DNA from: Motacilla alba alba | Lineage: Eukaryota; Chordata; Aves; Passeriformes; Motacillidae | Length of the DNA: 64,000 bases | Assembly (NCBI RefSeq): GCF_015832195.1 | Contig: NC_052033.1 | Location: 1,116,001-1,180,000 of the forward strand | Direction: 5' to 3' | Part shown: one piece after another, positions 25,101 to 37,100 of the stretch | Layout of the letters: each line of letters begins with the position of its first letter | Numbering within the stretch: the first letter of the stretch is position 1 | Program-made: the position numbers and the translations under genes | Notes under the pieces: model-generated | What the model saw: the letters and a program-made list of their open reading frames with translations, nothing else | Told to the model about the DNA's origin: nothing | The model's database searches: none

Positions 25101-28100
25101 GAGGGGTCCTTACTCAGGGCAGGAGGGGCAGACCCTCAGTGATGACCACTGGGAGTGCAATGCTGGGAAAAGAGACGGGCTGGATGGAGATGCCCAATGA
25201 GCACCAGCACCTCCAAAAGAGGCAGAAACATCCCACAGCCCCTGGGGGCTGGTCCTGGAGTTGAGCAACACTCACTGTTTTAAGAAGGAGAGTTCACCCA
25301 AAAATCCTACCCCTAACCCCACCTTCAAGGGGACTGAGCTGGCCAGTGGGGTCCAGTAAGCAGGGCTGGGATGTCCAAAGACATGATGGGTGTCCCAGGC
25401 TGCTGTCAGCATCCACATCTCCCTGAGCAACATTCCTCAAATTCGTTCCCTGCTCCAGCAGCCCAGTCAGGCCAGGACACAAGGCAGGACTACATGGACA
25501 TGGTGCGGGTGGCTCAGAAAGCCACAGGTCACAAACAGCAGAGCCAGGAGCAGCATTGCCTTTGAGGGTCTTCCTAAATGCCTGCATCCACCTTGGGCAG
25601 AGAGGGAAAGCATCCCTGGTTTGCAGCTGGGTAAATCACTGCTTGGAGAGCTGGAGGGTTTGCAGCAAGGCTGGAAGGTGAAGTATGGGTGGGAAAGTGT
25701 CTTGGCACTCCAGCATAAAGGTATGGGAAAGAGAGGAATGGAGGGATGGAGGGGAAGCAGAGCACAGCTAGGCAGCTGGGACCCCTCCACCACTGCCATC
25801 CTGCTGCACAGCCTCAAATTCCAGGGACCTGGTGACAGGAAGGCAGCCGATGGGACATTTCCCTGCATTCCCCCTCCTCATTCCATCCATATGCTTCTTT
25901 TGACCAATTCCCCAGGTTTTCCTCACATTTCTTCAGCCCCTTCTCTTCCCGTTCGTGCCCATCCTTTTCCACACAGATGTTCTGGAGCTCAGCAGAGGCT
26001 GGGCCAAGCTGTTCCCAATCCCACAGCCCTCCCAGTCTGGCCTCTACAGCTTTGGCCAGGGGGCTGCAGAGCTGGGCTGGGAAAGGGCTGCAGGGTTAAT
26101 CCAGCTACAGCACTGGGATGGTGTGGCCAGATCCTTCCCAGCCACATCATCACCCCCATTGGGATTGCACTGGGGCAGGGGCGCTCTCAGGCCTGATCCG
26201 CAACCCCCATCCCCCCCCAGAGCACACTCATATCCCGGGAGAATGAGCCCAGAACACGGACCCAGCGCTGAAACACAAGACACCCTGGAGGGGTTATTTA
26301 TTTCCAGGGAAAACCCAGCTTGGCGCACCCCAAGGGTTAACTCCAGCCGCGGTTGCCCCTGCCCGGCCCTGCTCCCCAGTGCGATCCCTGTGAGGGGTCC
26401 CGCCAGGCTCCGCGCCCGTTCTGCCGCCCCGCCGCGTTCCCCGGCGCCTGCCCGGACGGGACGAGGCTCCGCAGCGCAGGGCCGGGCCTGAGCGAGGCCT
26501 CGAGGGAGCCGGAGAGCTTCTGTGCGGCGTCTGGCTGCCAAGCGGCAGCGGGAAGCACCTCCGGAACGCTCCGGCAAATTGCTTACAAATGTCGGGCCGG
26601 CCGCCGGCCGTGGCGAAGGCAGCGCGGCCGCCCAGCACCAGACGGGGCCGGGACCCTCAACCCTGGCACAGCCTGGCTCCGGGCCTCGGCCTCTGGATCC
26701 CCGCTGAGGCACAGCCCCGCGCGGCGCATTCCCAAGCAGCCCCCTTCCCCTGTGCCTCAGTTTCCCCGCGGGCTGCCCTCCTATGGCGGGGATGCCAGGT
26801 TGGGCTGGGCTCCTCGTGGGGCGCGGGGGGCACCCGGGGAGCGGCCGGCCGGGACGGGCACATCACCCGCCGCGCTGGCAGCCGGCCCGGCACAAACCCG
26901 TATTTACCCTCCGGAGGCACTCGCCTGGCGCCGGCTGTGCCGGCTGCGTGGAGCCAGGCGTGCCCTCGGCCGGCCCAGGACCCCTGTGCCAGCGGACCGG
27001 GCACCCTGAGCCACCCACTGCCCTCCAACGCAGAGCTCGTTCCTGCGGGGACAGCCGTGAGCTTCGCCCCGAGCTCTTGGAGACCGACACAATCCCTCCG
27101 AAGCACTCCTTGGGAAGCGGTGACACGTGCTTGCCTGGGTTTGGCCGGGGAAGGAAATGCCCAAATATCCTGTGGAGTCCTGCCCTTTGGATGCTCCTGC
27201 CCTGGCTCTCACACGGCAGTCAGGCTCCAGAAGGCAAGTTTTTGTGCTGTGACGCCCCTGCCGGTTTTGTCGACCCAGGGCAGTCACAGCAGAGCTCCAT
27301 CACTTGCAAGGCTTTGTTGCTGAACAGGACAACACACAAATCCCTAACTAGAGATCCACTTTCTTGCCAGAAAAACAACCTTTTTTGCTGGTCCTGTGTC
27401 ACACACTCTCATCCCATCCCTTTGTCCTGGGATATCACATCCCCACACTGCTGGCTGCAAGCACCCCTGTGTCATGAACCTCCCTGTGCTGCAGGTCTGA
27501 GCATCCCACTGTCATGAACATCCCTGTGCTGCCAGCCACAGCATCAACCCCGAGTGTCCCTGTACCAGGAGCATCCCTGAATAACCAGTCCTGACCACCC
27601 CTACACTGCCTGCTACAAGGACCCTGCATGCAGGAAAGCCCTGCAAGGGCACTGCAGGAACACCATTCTGCTTCCCTGAGCAGTGGGAGAGGGACAGTGT
27701 GCATTAAACACACCAAATACGTGCATACACTCTCTTGGGAAAATGAAATCCACCTGGGGACTGTCACCAATAAGCCACTAAACCAGCTGGAGGAGCTAAT
27801 CAGCTGCTATCCCGCAGAGCAGCAGCCGTCTCTCTGATGGCGGTGGCAGCCTCTGGAGCTGAAGGCGGAGGTGGCAGGAGGTGGCAGCTTCACCCAACCT
27901 GCCCTGTGATGGCCCGGGGTGGCCCTGCCTCTGCACGTGATGGGTTCATGCCAGGGCTCAGGACAGACTCACCATCTTGGCCAAAATCAAGACCCAAAGA
28001 GGTGATGTCCATCCCTCTTCCGCAGGAATCACCCTTCCCTGTCACCTCTCTGTCCACAGGCAAGTCCGCTGTGGCCACCCACAGCCAGCTCCTCCCGGCG

Positions 28101-31100
28101 CAGCCTCCCGGCAGACCGGCTGCTCCTGGAGCAGTTTCCCAATATGTTCAGAAGATTCACCCACCTCGACAGGGAAGGAGCTCAGCCACAGAGATGTTAA
28201 GAAACTCAACCAAAGCTGCCCAGCCAGCTCAGAAGAGAGGCTGGGTGAGAGCCAAGGGCTCCTGACCCCACCTCTCTAGTGCAGCCACTAGCTGCACCCC
28301 AAACACTAAGCCCAGTGCTGTGCCTGGCTCCCCAGAAAGGGGCTCCCCTAATTCCCCCATGGTGATGGTCGGTGAATTTGGCTGCCAAGATGCTGCTGCC
28401 TGGGAAACCTGGCTGAGTATCCATCCCTGCGCCCAAATGCCATGGCTGTCCAAATGCCACAGGTGTTCGAAGGCCAGGGGTGCCTTCCTGCCCACAAAGA
28501 GCCTGTGCCAGATTTGAGGCTCTGCAGCATCACTGAGGATGGGCTCCCCACCAATGCTGACAAACAGGGCCCTTGCCAAGCCAGGCACTATGGGGTTGGT
28601 GTGACTGGGGCAAAGCCACTGGGTTAACTAGCAGGGATGGGAAGGCTGCAATCAAGGAGGTATAATCCCATCACCAGAGGGCAAATGGCATTGACATGAG
28701 AGCAGGTGGGAGCCCCTTACTGTCCCTACACCAACATCTGGCAACTCCTCAAGAGTAATTGGCATTTTCACCCCTTGAGAAACCTACCAAACCCTGGACC
28801 AGACCAGGGCCCTGCCTGCTCTAACACTGCACAGGCTGCAGGATGGCTGTCACACCAAGCCCTGCTCCTGGTTTCAGCAGCCTGGAATAATCCCAGCAAG
28901 TGAAATAACCTTCCAGGAGCTGAGCTCTGGGCAGCTTCTCACAGCATCCTGAGGCTGGACACAGCACTCCTGTGCTATGAGTATCCCTGCACCTAATGCT
29001 CATTTCTAACCTCAACACAAGTCACCATTTAGCCCTGGCTGGAGCCCCAGATCGTAGGGCTTACAGCCACACAGAACACAAGCTGTTCCTGTCACCAACT
29101 TGTCTCTGCTAATGGCATGTCCAAGTCTCCTCTGGCAGCTTGGCCTCCTTCCTCATCTCCTTCTTTAAGCAATATTGTCCTGCAGCATGTTCAGATACGA
29201 TGGTGGATGATGGTGAAGGCGGGTGATGGCAAAGGCAGAGGAGTTTGAGAGGTCCAGGGATCTGCCTTCCATCCTGGGCTGGGCTGGGCTGGAGGCCCAC
29301 CGCAGGCAAAGAGGGATAGGGCAGTAGGACCATGGAGTCAACTGGGAGCCTTTTTCCTTCTTTAGAGAAGTCTGGGAATATTTTTTCCAGGGTAAATCAA
29401 ACTTCTAAGGTTTTTTAAGAGGCTGGCAACAGGTGAAACATTGGGCAGCATCCCCACACAGCACAGACATTGATCACTCACTCCCAGCCCAGCTACTCCT
29501 GGACCCCCACCCAGACCCCCAATTCCCCCCTGCTGCTTCCCCTCACAAGAAAAGCAGGAAAAAACAGGCAGTTTGTTCAAAGTAAAGGCTCCTAGAACAA
29601 TGAAAGGAAAAGCAGAATCGGAAACCCCGTCTCCATCCACACATCTGGGAAGAAGGTGCAGCTCTCAGCTCTCGACCCCAAGGTTTGATGGCCACAGGGG
29701 ACAGAGGGGACAAACACCAAGCAGGGAAAAGAGCATCACAGGAATCCTTTGGGGCTGGATTCACCCCTTGCTAAAGTCAAACACATGATCCTGCTCTGAG
29801 TTTCAGGCCCCCAGAAAGATTTCAGCTAGGGTGAGATGAATGGTGCTTGCTCCCCTTCTCCACAATAATTTGTGGGTTTGTAGTGGCTGCCTACCCTGAA
29901 GTGATGCAGCCCACCCCAGCTCCCCTGGCTGGGAGAAGTGGTAACACCCCTTCCCCACAGAGCCGAAATGGCATCCCCCAGCCCCATCCAGGATGGAAAC
30001 AGCTGGGAAAGGCTTCGGGTGGGGGAAGCCAGGCGGCTCCTTCGGAGATACAAGGGCTCCTTTCCCAGCTGGCCGGGGAAACGCGTTACCGGGAGGTGAA
30101 GTCACCGTCCCTGCTGGGACCTGGCTATTCCGCTCTCCAGGATATGAACTCAGAGGAGCTGTATTTGCCCAGGGAAGAGGTGGAGCCTTTTCCATTTCCC
30201 CCATCCTTCCGAAAGGACAGGACGCCTCCTGAGCGGGAAGAGATGGGCCGATAGCGGTGGCAGCCAACGGCCAAGTGCCAGCACTGCCTGAACCTGCGGC
30301 GGACACGCCTGAGCCATGGGACATGGGGACCAGCAGAGCATCAGGTCATTAACAATGCACCTTAGCTCATGTCCAGCTGGTTCCCTGGAAGCCAAGGTAG
30401 GGCTAGCTCAGATACCCTGGCAAAGGGGCTGCACCTACAGACACTCTCAGTGTTGTCATTAATGCCATACCCAGTAAATGGTGCATTATCATAATCTGTG
30501 GTGAATGTGCTACAGATTGACAAGGGCAGAAATAACACAAAAAGGACTTAGAGAGATTAGGAGGACAAACCCAGGCAGATTCAGCCTGGGAAAAATGCAG
30601 ACTGCAGCATCTGGGGAGAAATAATCCAACCAGCAGCAGGTCAATGGGAGGAAGAAAGAGAGGAAGCAGGATGTGGGGGGACAGTGAGAGGAGCAGTGTG
30701 AGCATGAGCACAGAGGGACCTGCTGGTCAGGAAAGCAACCTCGGCAGCCCTGCGTGGGGGGATGCTGCTTCCCAGGGTACATCTCCCACCGTGTCTGTTG
30801 CTTCCTGGGGTACCACTGTCCATCACATACCCAGGGCTGTGAACATGAGAGAGGCTCACAGGGAACATGAGAGGTGAGCGACAGGAGCCAGCAGTGAAGG
30901 GCTGGCCTTGCATGGGAAGATTAGGGCAGGTCAGTAAGTCTGGATTAGCTGAGCAACAGTTAATTAGGGAGGGCGAGCAGGGACGCAGCAACCCAGCAAC
31001 CCACCTACACCTGGAGGGGTTTGACGCTCCAGAGCAGCACGTACCTATTTATTTTATGGTTCTAACAATGAGCCCCAGATAAAAATTAGAGGAGCCAACA

Positions 31101-34100
31101 GTGGCCAACAAAACCCTGTGGGCTCAAGGGAGTAAAACAAGGATCCAGCCCCTACATTGCTTGGAGGTTGCAGCAACCATGCAGCTTCCAAGGGAAGCAG
31201 GGCAAAGCTGAGGCTGGAGGACTGGGCTGCCACAGCCTTATGGCACCATGTCGCCATCAGTGCCAGCCCCGTGCCTGCACATGGCAGCTTGGCACCCAGG
31301 AGCTGCTCCAGCCGGTGGAGCCAGTACTCAAAGCACACAGCGATGAGGAGGCTGGAAATCCTGTGACATCCTCCTCCTTTGGCCTCAGGGAAGCTGCCGT
31401 GCACCTGGAGCAGGCGCTGCCAGGGCGGACGGAGCGGCTGTCCCCACCCTGGCTGCGCTAATCTGGGCAAGGCACACACAGGATGGGAGGGGAGGCAGCG
31501 GGAGGTGAAGCTGTTAGCTCGAGGTCACCCAGAAGGTCGATGGTTCAAGTGCCGCCACTCCTTCCCAAGGCTGTGACACGGCTGGGAACTGAATTTTACT
31601 CAAAACTCCCCCCTCTCGCCAGCAGCCCGTGGGCAATCAGCTGTCGGCAGCCCGGGACTAACCTCAGTCGGCTGCTGGCGGCCAGTTTGGAGTCACACGG
31701 TTAAAAATACCTTGCGGATGCCTTTCCTCAACTCTGACCCTGCGAGCCAGTGCTGCCGCCAGCCCCGCTCAGGGACGTGCCGGCCGGGTCCCCTGGGACA
31801 GTCACAGCCTGGGCTGTGCAGGGACATGGCAGCTGCTGCCTGGGGACTGGGTTTTCCTAAGAACCAAGGATTTCCACTTCTGGGGGGGCTGCTGACTATA
31901 TTCTCTATTGCCAAACTGAAATAAGGGGCTCAGCTTCCTAAAGCTTCCATCCAGCAAGCGATGCCTGCACTGTCCAGCTCCCTCTGAACTGCAGCCTGGA
32001 TTTCAGCAACTTCAGCAAAATGTCTCCTTCCCTCCAGGATAGAGCCAAAACGTGGCCTCTGCTTCCTCCCAGTCCCAAGGGATGATGAGTGAGTGACTGC
32101 TCCTGCAGATTCCATGGTGCTGCAGCCATTTGTGGCATCTGCATTGGGAAAGAGTGTAAGGATCTCACTCAGCAGTGGCCACTCAGCTCCCAAGCCATGA
32201 TGGATGGGAGGGATCCCTCTCCAAATCCCTTCTCCAGTGATGGTGAGGGCATGCAGGGCACCTTGCTGTTCCCATTCCCTGTGCAAAGGTCACCTACCAA
32301 AACTCGTGAGAACTGACTGGTTGCTCCATGCTGCTGGCAAGTGGGAATGGAAGAGGGATGGGTCCATCACTAGCAGGCACAGGCCAAGCTCTCTCCAGTC
32401 TGGGACAAGCAGCCTGAGAGAGACGATCCTGTTGCCACTCTCTCCTTTCCCTCTCAAGGCGGGGAAAAGTGTTGTCCTTTCAACAGCATCCTGTGGCATG
32501 GTGTTGTCTATGCCCAGAGTGAGAGCTTCTTTCCCAGATGGATCAGACCCTCCGACTGCCTGCCTGTGTTTCTGGCTGGACCGTTCCAAAGTGGGAGAAG
32601 CCGTTACCAAAATCTTGCCCATTGCCTTAGCTGAATTGGGATACTTTCATGCAGCTGTGGCAGTGAAGGATTTGCCTGGAATCCTGGTCTACAACGGGGT
32701 TCCATATGCAGTGGACAGGAGAGGGACATGACAGCTATATGACCAGGATGTCCTGCACCACCCTGCATGTCCCCACATGGAAGCAGCAATCACTTAGCAG
32801 TTAGGGACAGTCTGGAAGCAGGAACCCACCCCAGGACCCCACACCCACCCTCCTGTCCCTTCGGGGCCCTTGGTGACTGCTGAGTTATTTTGGGCACTGC
32901 GTTCCTGACCCCCTCCCCTCATCCCAGCTGCTCCAGGGCCGGCAGGGAGGTTAGCGGGTTCCTCCCATTGCCCAGCCCGGACGCCAGAGCCAGGCAGCAG
33001 CTGCCTGGGGACCAGCTGGGGACAAAGGCAACACGGAGCAGCCCCATCCCCCCCATAGACCTTGGAAGGGACAAGGGCTGAGTTAGTTACAGCAAGGTGA
33101 AAGGCATCACAATACAACTCCAATAGAAAAGAAGGAGCTGGATCTGAAGACCCCATGGGCTGAGCTCTGGTCAGCAGCTCCCCATAAAGGGATCAGGAAG
33201 GGGTTTGGGGGCAGTACATCAACACCTCCCATCCCCCAAAGAACAGGCCCACCTCAGCACCAGAGGTAAACAGAGACAGAGGCAACATCCTTGGCTCCTT
33301 GTCAGACCAATGTGGTGCCCAGCTTCCCGCAGGGACTCCACTGCAAGGTCAGCCCCCTCCACCCCAGCCCTGCCTGGGCACTCCCCACACCCCATCCCGA
33401 TGGAGCGGTGGTGGGACACAAGCCAAGGCCTGCCTGCTCCCTGGACCCCTGCCGGGAACCTGATCTGTTTACGCCTTCCTAGCACGGCGGGTTCGTGTTG
33501 GGAACGGCCCCGGCAAGCCCGACTTGGCGGCGCAGGCGGGACGTGGGAGCAAGCCCTGAAACCCCACCTGCTGCCCCGCAGCATCCCGGGGCGGGTGTGG
33601 GGAGAAAGTGGAGGAGAACAGGGAAAAATGGGACCCTCCTGCCTCCATCTGCTCCTTTTTGTAGGAAAAGGCACCACTTCTTGCTCTGTGCTACCCATCC
33701 TGTGGCATCCAATGCTCCCTGCCCTGGCCATGAGACCATGGTGAGTTGCTCCATCCCCAGGCTTGGCAGGGAAGGGCTTTCTGAGCAGTGGCAATTCTTA
33801 TGGGAGTGCACTGGGAGAGCCAACTAGCCCTGGAAGCCTCGTCCCTTCCTGGAAAACGAGGTACTGTTTTTGCAAACATAGCCAGCAACATGTGTGGGCG
33901 CAGGGGGCTGATGGCCACATGCTGGTCCCTGTTCCTGGGTCTGGGCTGTACCCAACTGGGGCTGAGAAGGGGAATCCACCTGCACTGCTCCTAGGAGGAG
34001 ATGTTCATCCAGGACTGCTCACCTGGTGTGAATTCAGTCTCACAAAGCCACAGGCATTTGGAGCAGGCTGCAGTGGGACAGAGTCATGACTTTAGGGACT

Positions 34101-37100
34101 TGGAGCTGGACACCTGCTCATTCACACCAGGTTTGGGTTGAAAGGAACAGAGAAGCAACTCCAGGATATCCATGTGCTGCTAAATATAACCAGTGGGACA
34201 GATGCTCCAAGACAGGGAGTTGCCTGCACCTTGACATTGCTGAGCAGGAAACTGAGGGCTCACCCAATGCGTAAGTAGTTCTTGAGGTTTGGAGACACAG
34301 AGCAGGGTCAGAGGCAGCACCTCATTCTGTGCAGGAGCCTCCTTCCCTCTAAGGAGTGTCTTCCTTCTTTTTAAGCCAGCAGGATTAGCAGGTACTGGTT
34401 CAGGGAAGCCAGGAGGGCTCATGAAGCTTCAGAGCAACCAGAGCAGCCTGGGTTGCAGCCCCAAGCAATCCCTGGACCATGGCTGTGCTGGACCCCACAC
34501 TGCTGGCCAGACTGACTGTGTCCCCGTGTAGGCAATGATTAGCCACCAGGGAGGACTCTGGCCCCCTTTGGAGGCCAGTGGTTCTCACGTGGCCTTGCCA
34601 TGGTAGGGACACATCCCAGGTCCCTGAGAGGCTGCACAGGCTGTGAGTTGGGTGTCCTGCCCAGGGCGACAGGACACCCATGGAAGGGGGAGATCGGTGG
34701 GGCTCCCAATCCCCAGTCTCCATACTGCTATTTGCATCCTGTTCACCTCCAGCTGGAAACCCCCTTCAGGCTTATCCACGCCTGTTCTGGCAAAGAAACA
34801 AGGCAATGCTCCACAAGGGGCTGCTAGAGGGGGAGAGTGAGGCAGGCAGCCTCTGGGATGGATGTTCTATGGGTGCAAGAGGCACCTGCAGAGTGGGTGG
34901 TAGAGCCTGAGCCAACCTCGCTGCTGGGGACACCTCAGTGACAGGCACCAGATGCCCTTGCCATGCTCGCCAACTCCCTTCCAAGCAGACAGGGCCTTAC
35001 ACAACCAGCCATGCCCAGCATTACGAAATCCCAGGAGTTTTCACCCCTCCCAGCACAGCCGCCCACCTCAGGTGGTCGAGCCAGACCCAGCTCCTGGGAT
35101 GGCACCAGGGAGGACGGGACAGGGGTCTGGGCACGGCCTCAATGCTGGGGGCCACGTGCTCCCTGCACAGCCTTGGCTGGGGCCCGCGGGGAGCGGCGCT
35201 GGCAGGGCTTGGCGGAAGCACAGCCGGACGTGTTGCACCAGGCCTGGGATGCTGCGGGAGCCGCATACCTGCCTCACGCAGGTTCTCCCTGCTCCCTTAT
35301 CTCACCATCGCAGCCCTGCTCGCTTCAGCTCCGGCCTTTCTCCCTGGGCTCGGGGTGGCTGCGGTGCACCTACCCTGGGCAGCATCCCGCAGGAGCGACG
35401 GATGGGCCAGAGTATCCAGCCCTTCCTTCCCTGGGAGGATAGAGATCATACCAACAGAGCCATTTCCAAGCAGTTTGGGCATCTCCAGACAGGTCTGTGA
35501 CTCACCATGACACCTCGGCACGGCTTGGGTGATATTACAGCCCCAAGGTTCAAACAGATCCCTCCCTCTCCGTCCCAGGCACGATTTTTTAGGGAAGCTA
35601 GGATGGGATTTAGGGGGAGCCAGAATGCTCACAGCTCCTCCCCACCCTCTCACTTACTAGAGCAGCCAGAAAAAAAAAGGTGGTTTATTGTTATTTAGTT
35701 TCTTGCCCCTTTCATTCTCCTTTGCTGGAGTTTTTGCCAGCGGCAGGCCCCGGGTCTGGCGGGAATCCAGGACAGCCGAGGCGCTTTTAAAAACAAAGCA
35801 GGGCGCGTGCATGCACACATACACGCACGGCATCCAACCCCGCTTTTAACTCTTGCCGGAGCAATGCTGGTGGAAGCATCCATTTCCAGCAGGAAACCAT
35901 CTTACACACGGTCATCGCCACTGGGATCCAACAATTCACGTCCCACCTCCCCAGAAAAACCTCTTTGCGGCACTGGGATCCTGACAGAGAGGTGGCAGAA
36001 GTGATGCTGGTCGTTTTTGTGGTCCACCAGCTCCCTCCTGGAACCAGCCAAGCCAGCGGATGGAATGCCAGTGCTGGCAGTGTCCTTGCCACGTCCCCTT
36101 CTCTGCAGCCCTGGGGAGCACTGTCCTGGTTACTGCGCCCGTGTGCTGCTGGCAGCCGGGCACACGGTGTCCCAGGGCTCGGGGCTGCCCTCCCTGTCTG
36201 CCTTCAAGCTGTCGTCATCTGCATTATTGCATGTTTCTGGGTCAGACAGTCAAAACAGCCTCTGCAGCCGTTGGGAAGGGGCAGCTGAGCCCCCTGATCT
36301 GGGCTGAGTCACCAGGAAATGCCCAAGGGATGGAAATTCCCCTCCTGTCCCAAACCTCAGCCTCCTGCCTGTGATACTGGGGATGGCTGCCAGCCTGGCT
36401 CCATCCATGGCCCTAAGGGATCTCACATTTCCAGGAGAGCCCAGATTCCCTGGAATACCCCAGTGCTGTCTGGCCATCTCCAAAGGATGGCAGCATGGCC
36501 TGGACTCAAAAGTTTCCACATTCATCCCCTTCCCCAGAAGGGTTAGCTTAGTTTTCGCCCCACTCTTTTACAGAGACAAGAATAAGTCAGCTGCAGTGGC
36601 CCAGGCTGACAGCAGGGACCACAGGCTGCCCTGCGAAATGGGCGTCCAAAGGCTGGGGACAGAAATACAGACCTGGGACAAGGGGAGATAGGGATCTGTG
36701 AACACAGGGAAATGAGGGGCAGAGGGGCAGAGGCTGGGCCAGCCGATTCCCAGCACAGGCTCCTCCATCTTCCTGTGTGATGCTGTTTGCTCGTGCCTTA
36801 TCTCCTGCACTCGGCACAGGAACTCTTTCCTTGGCTCCGGGCACTCCAGTGGCAGCCGGGCCCCTTTCCAAACACAACACCCGTTGGAGCCCAGCTTTGA
36901 AAACCAACTATCCCTTCACTCCTTCCGCTGCCTGTGTGGGGCTTTTCCTCCCCGGCTGGAGAGGTGGGAATGCCAGGATGGGAAAACCCACCCAGCAAAC
37001 ACCGGCCTACCAGAGGAGAACCCCCTTCCAGGGAGGTCCAGGAGCCACAGAAGGAGGAAGAAAGGATTGACCTCGCCTTGCCATGGAGCTGCAGCCCCAC

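Noticed and set aside
26589..27517. Overlapping 240-codon + strand frames across the internal CpG island
   Set aside because: Composition-driven, several frames at once, no domain, no splice context.
31500..31570. tRNA-like B-box (ggttcaagtgcc)
   Set aside because: No matching A box or acceptor stem. The surrounding sequence is better explained as a MIR-type SINE core, itself tRNA-derived.
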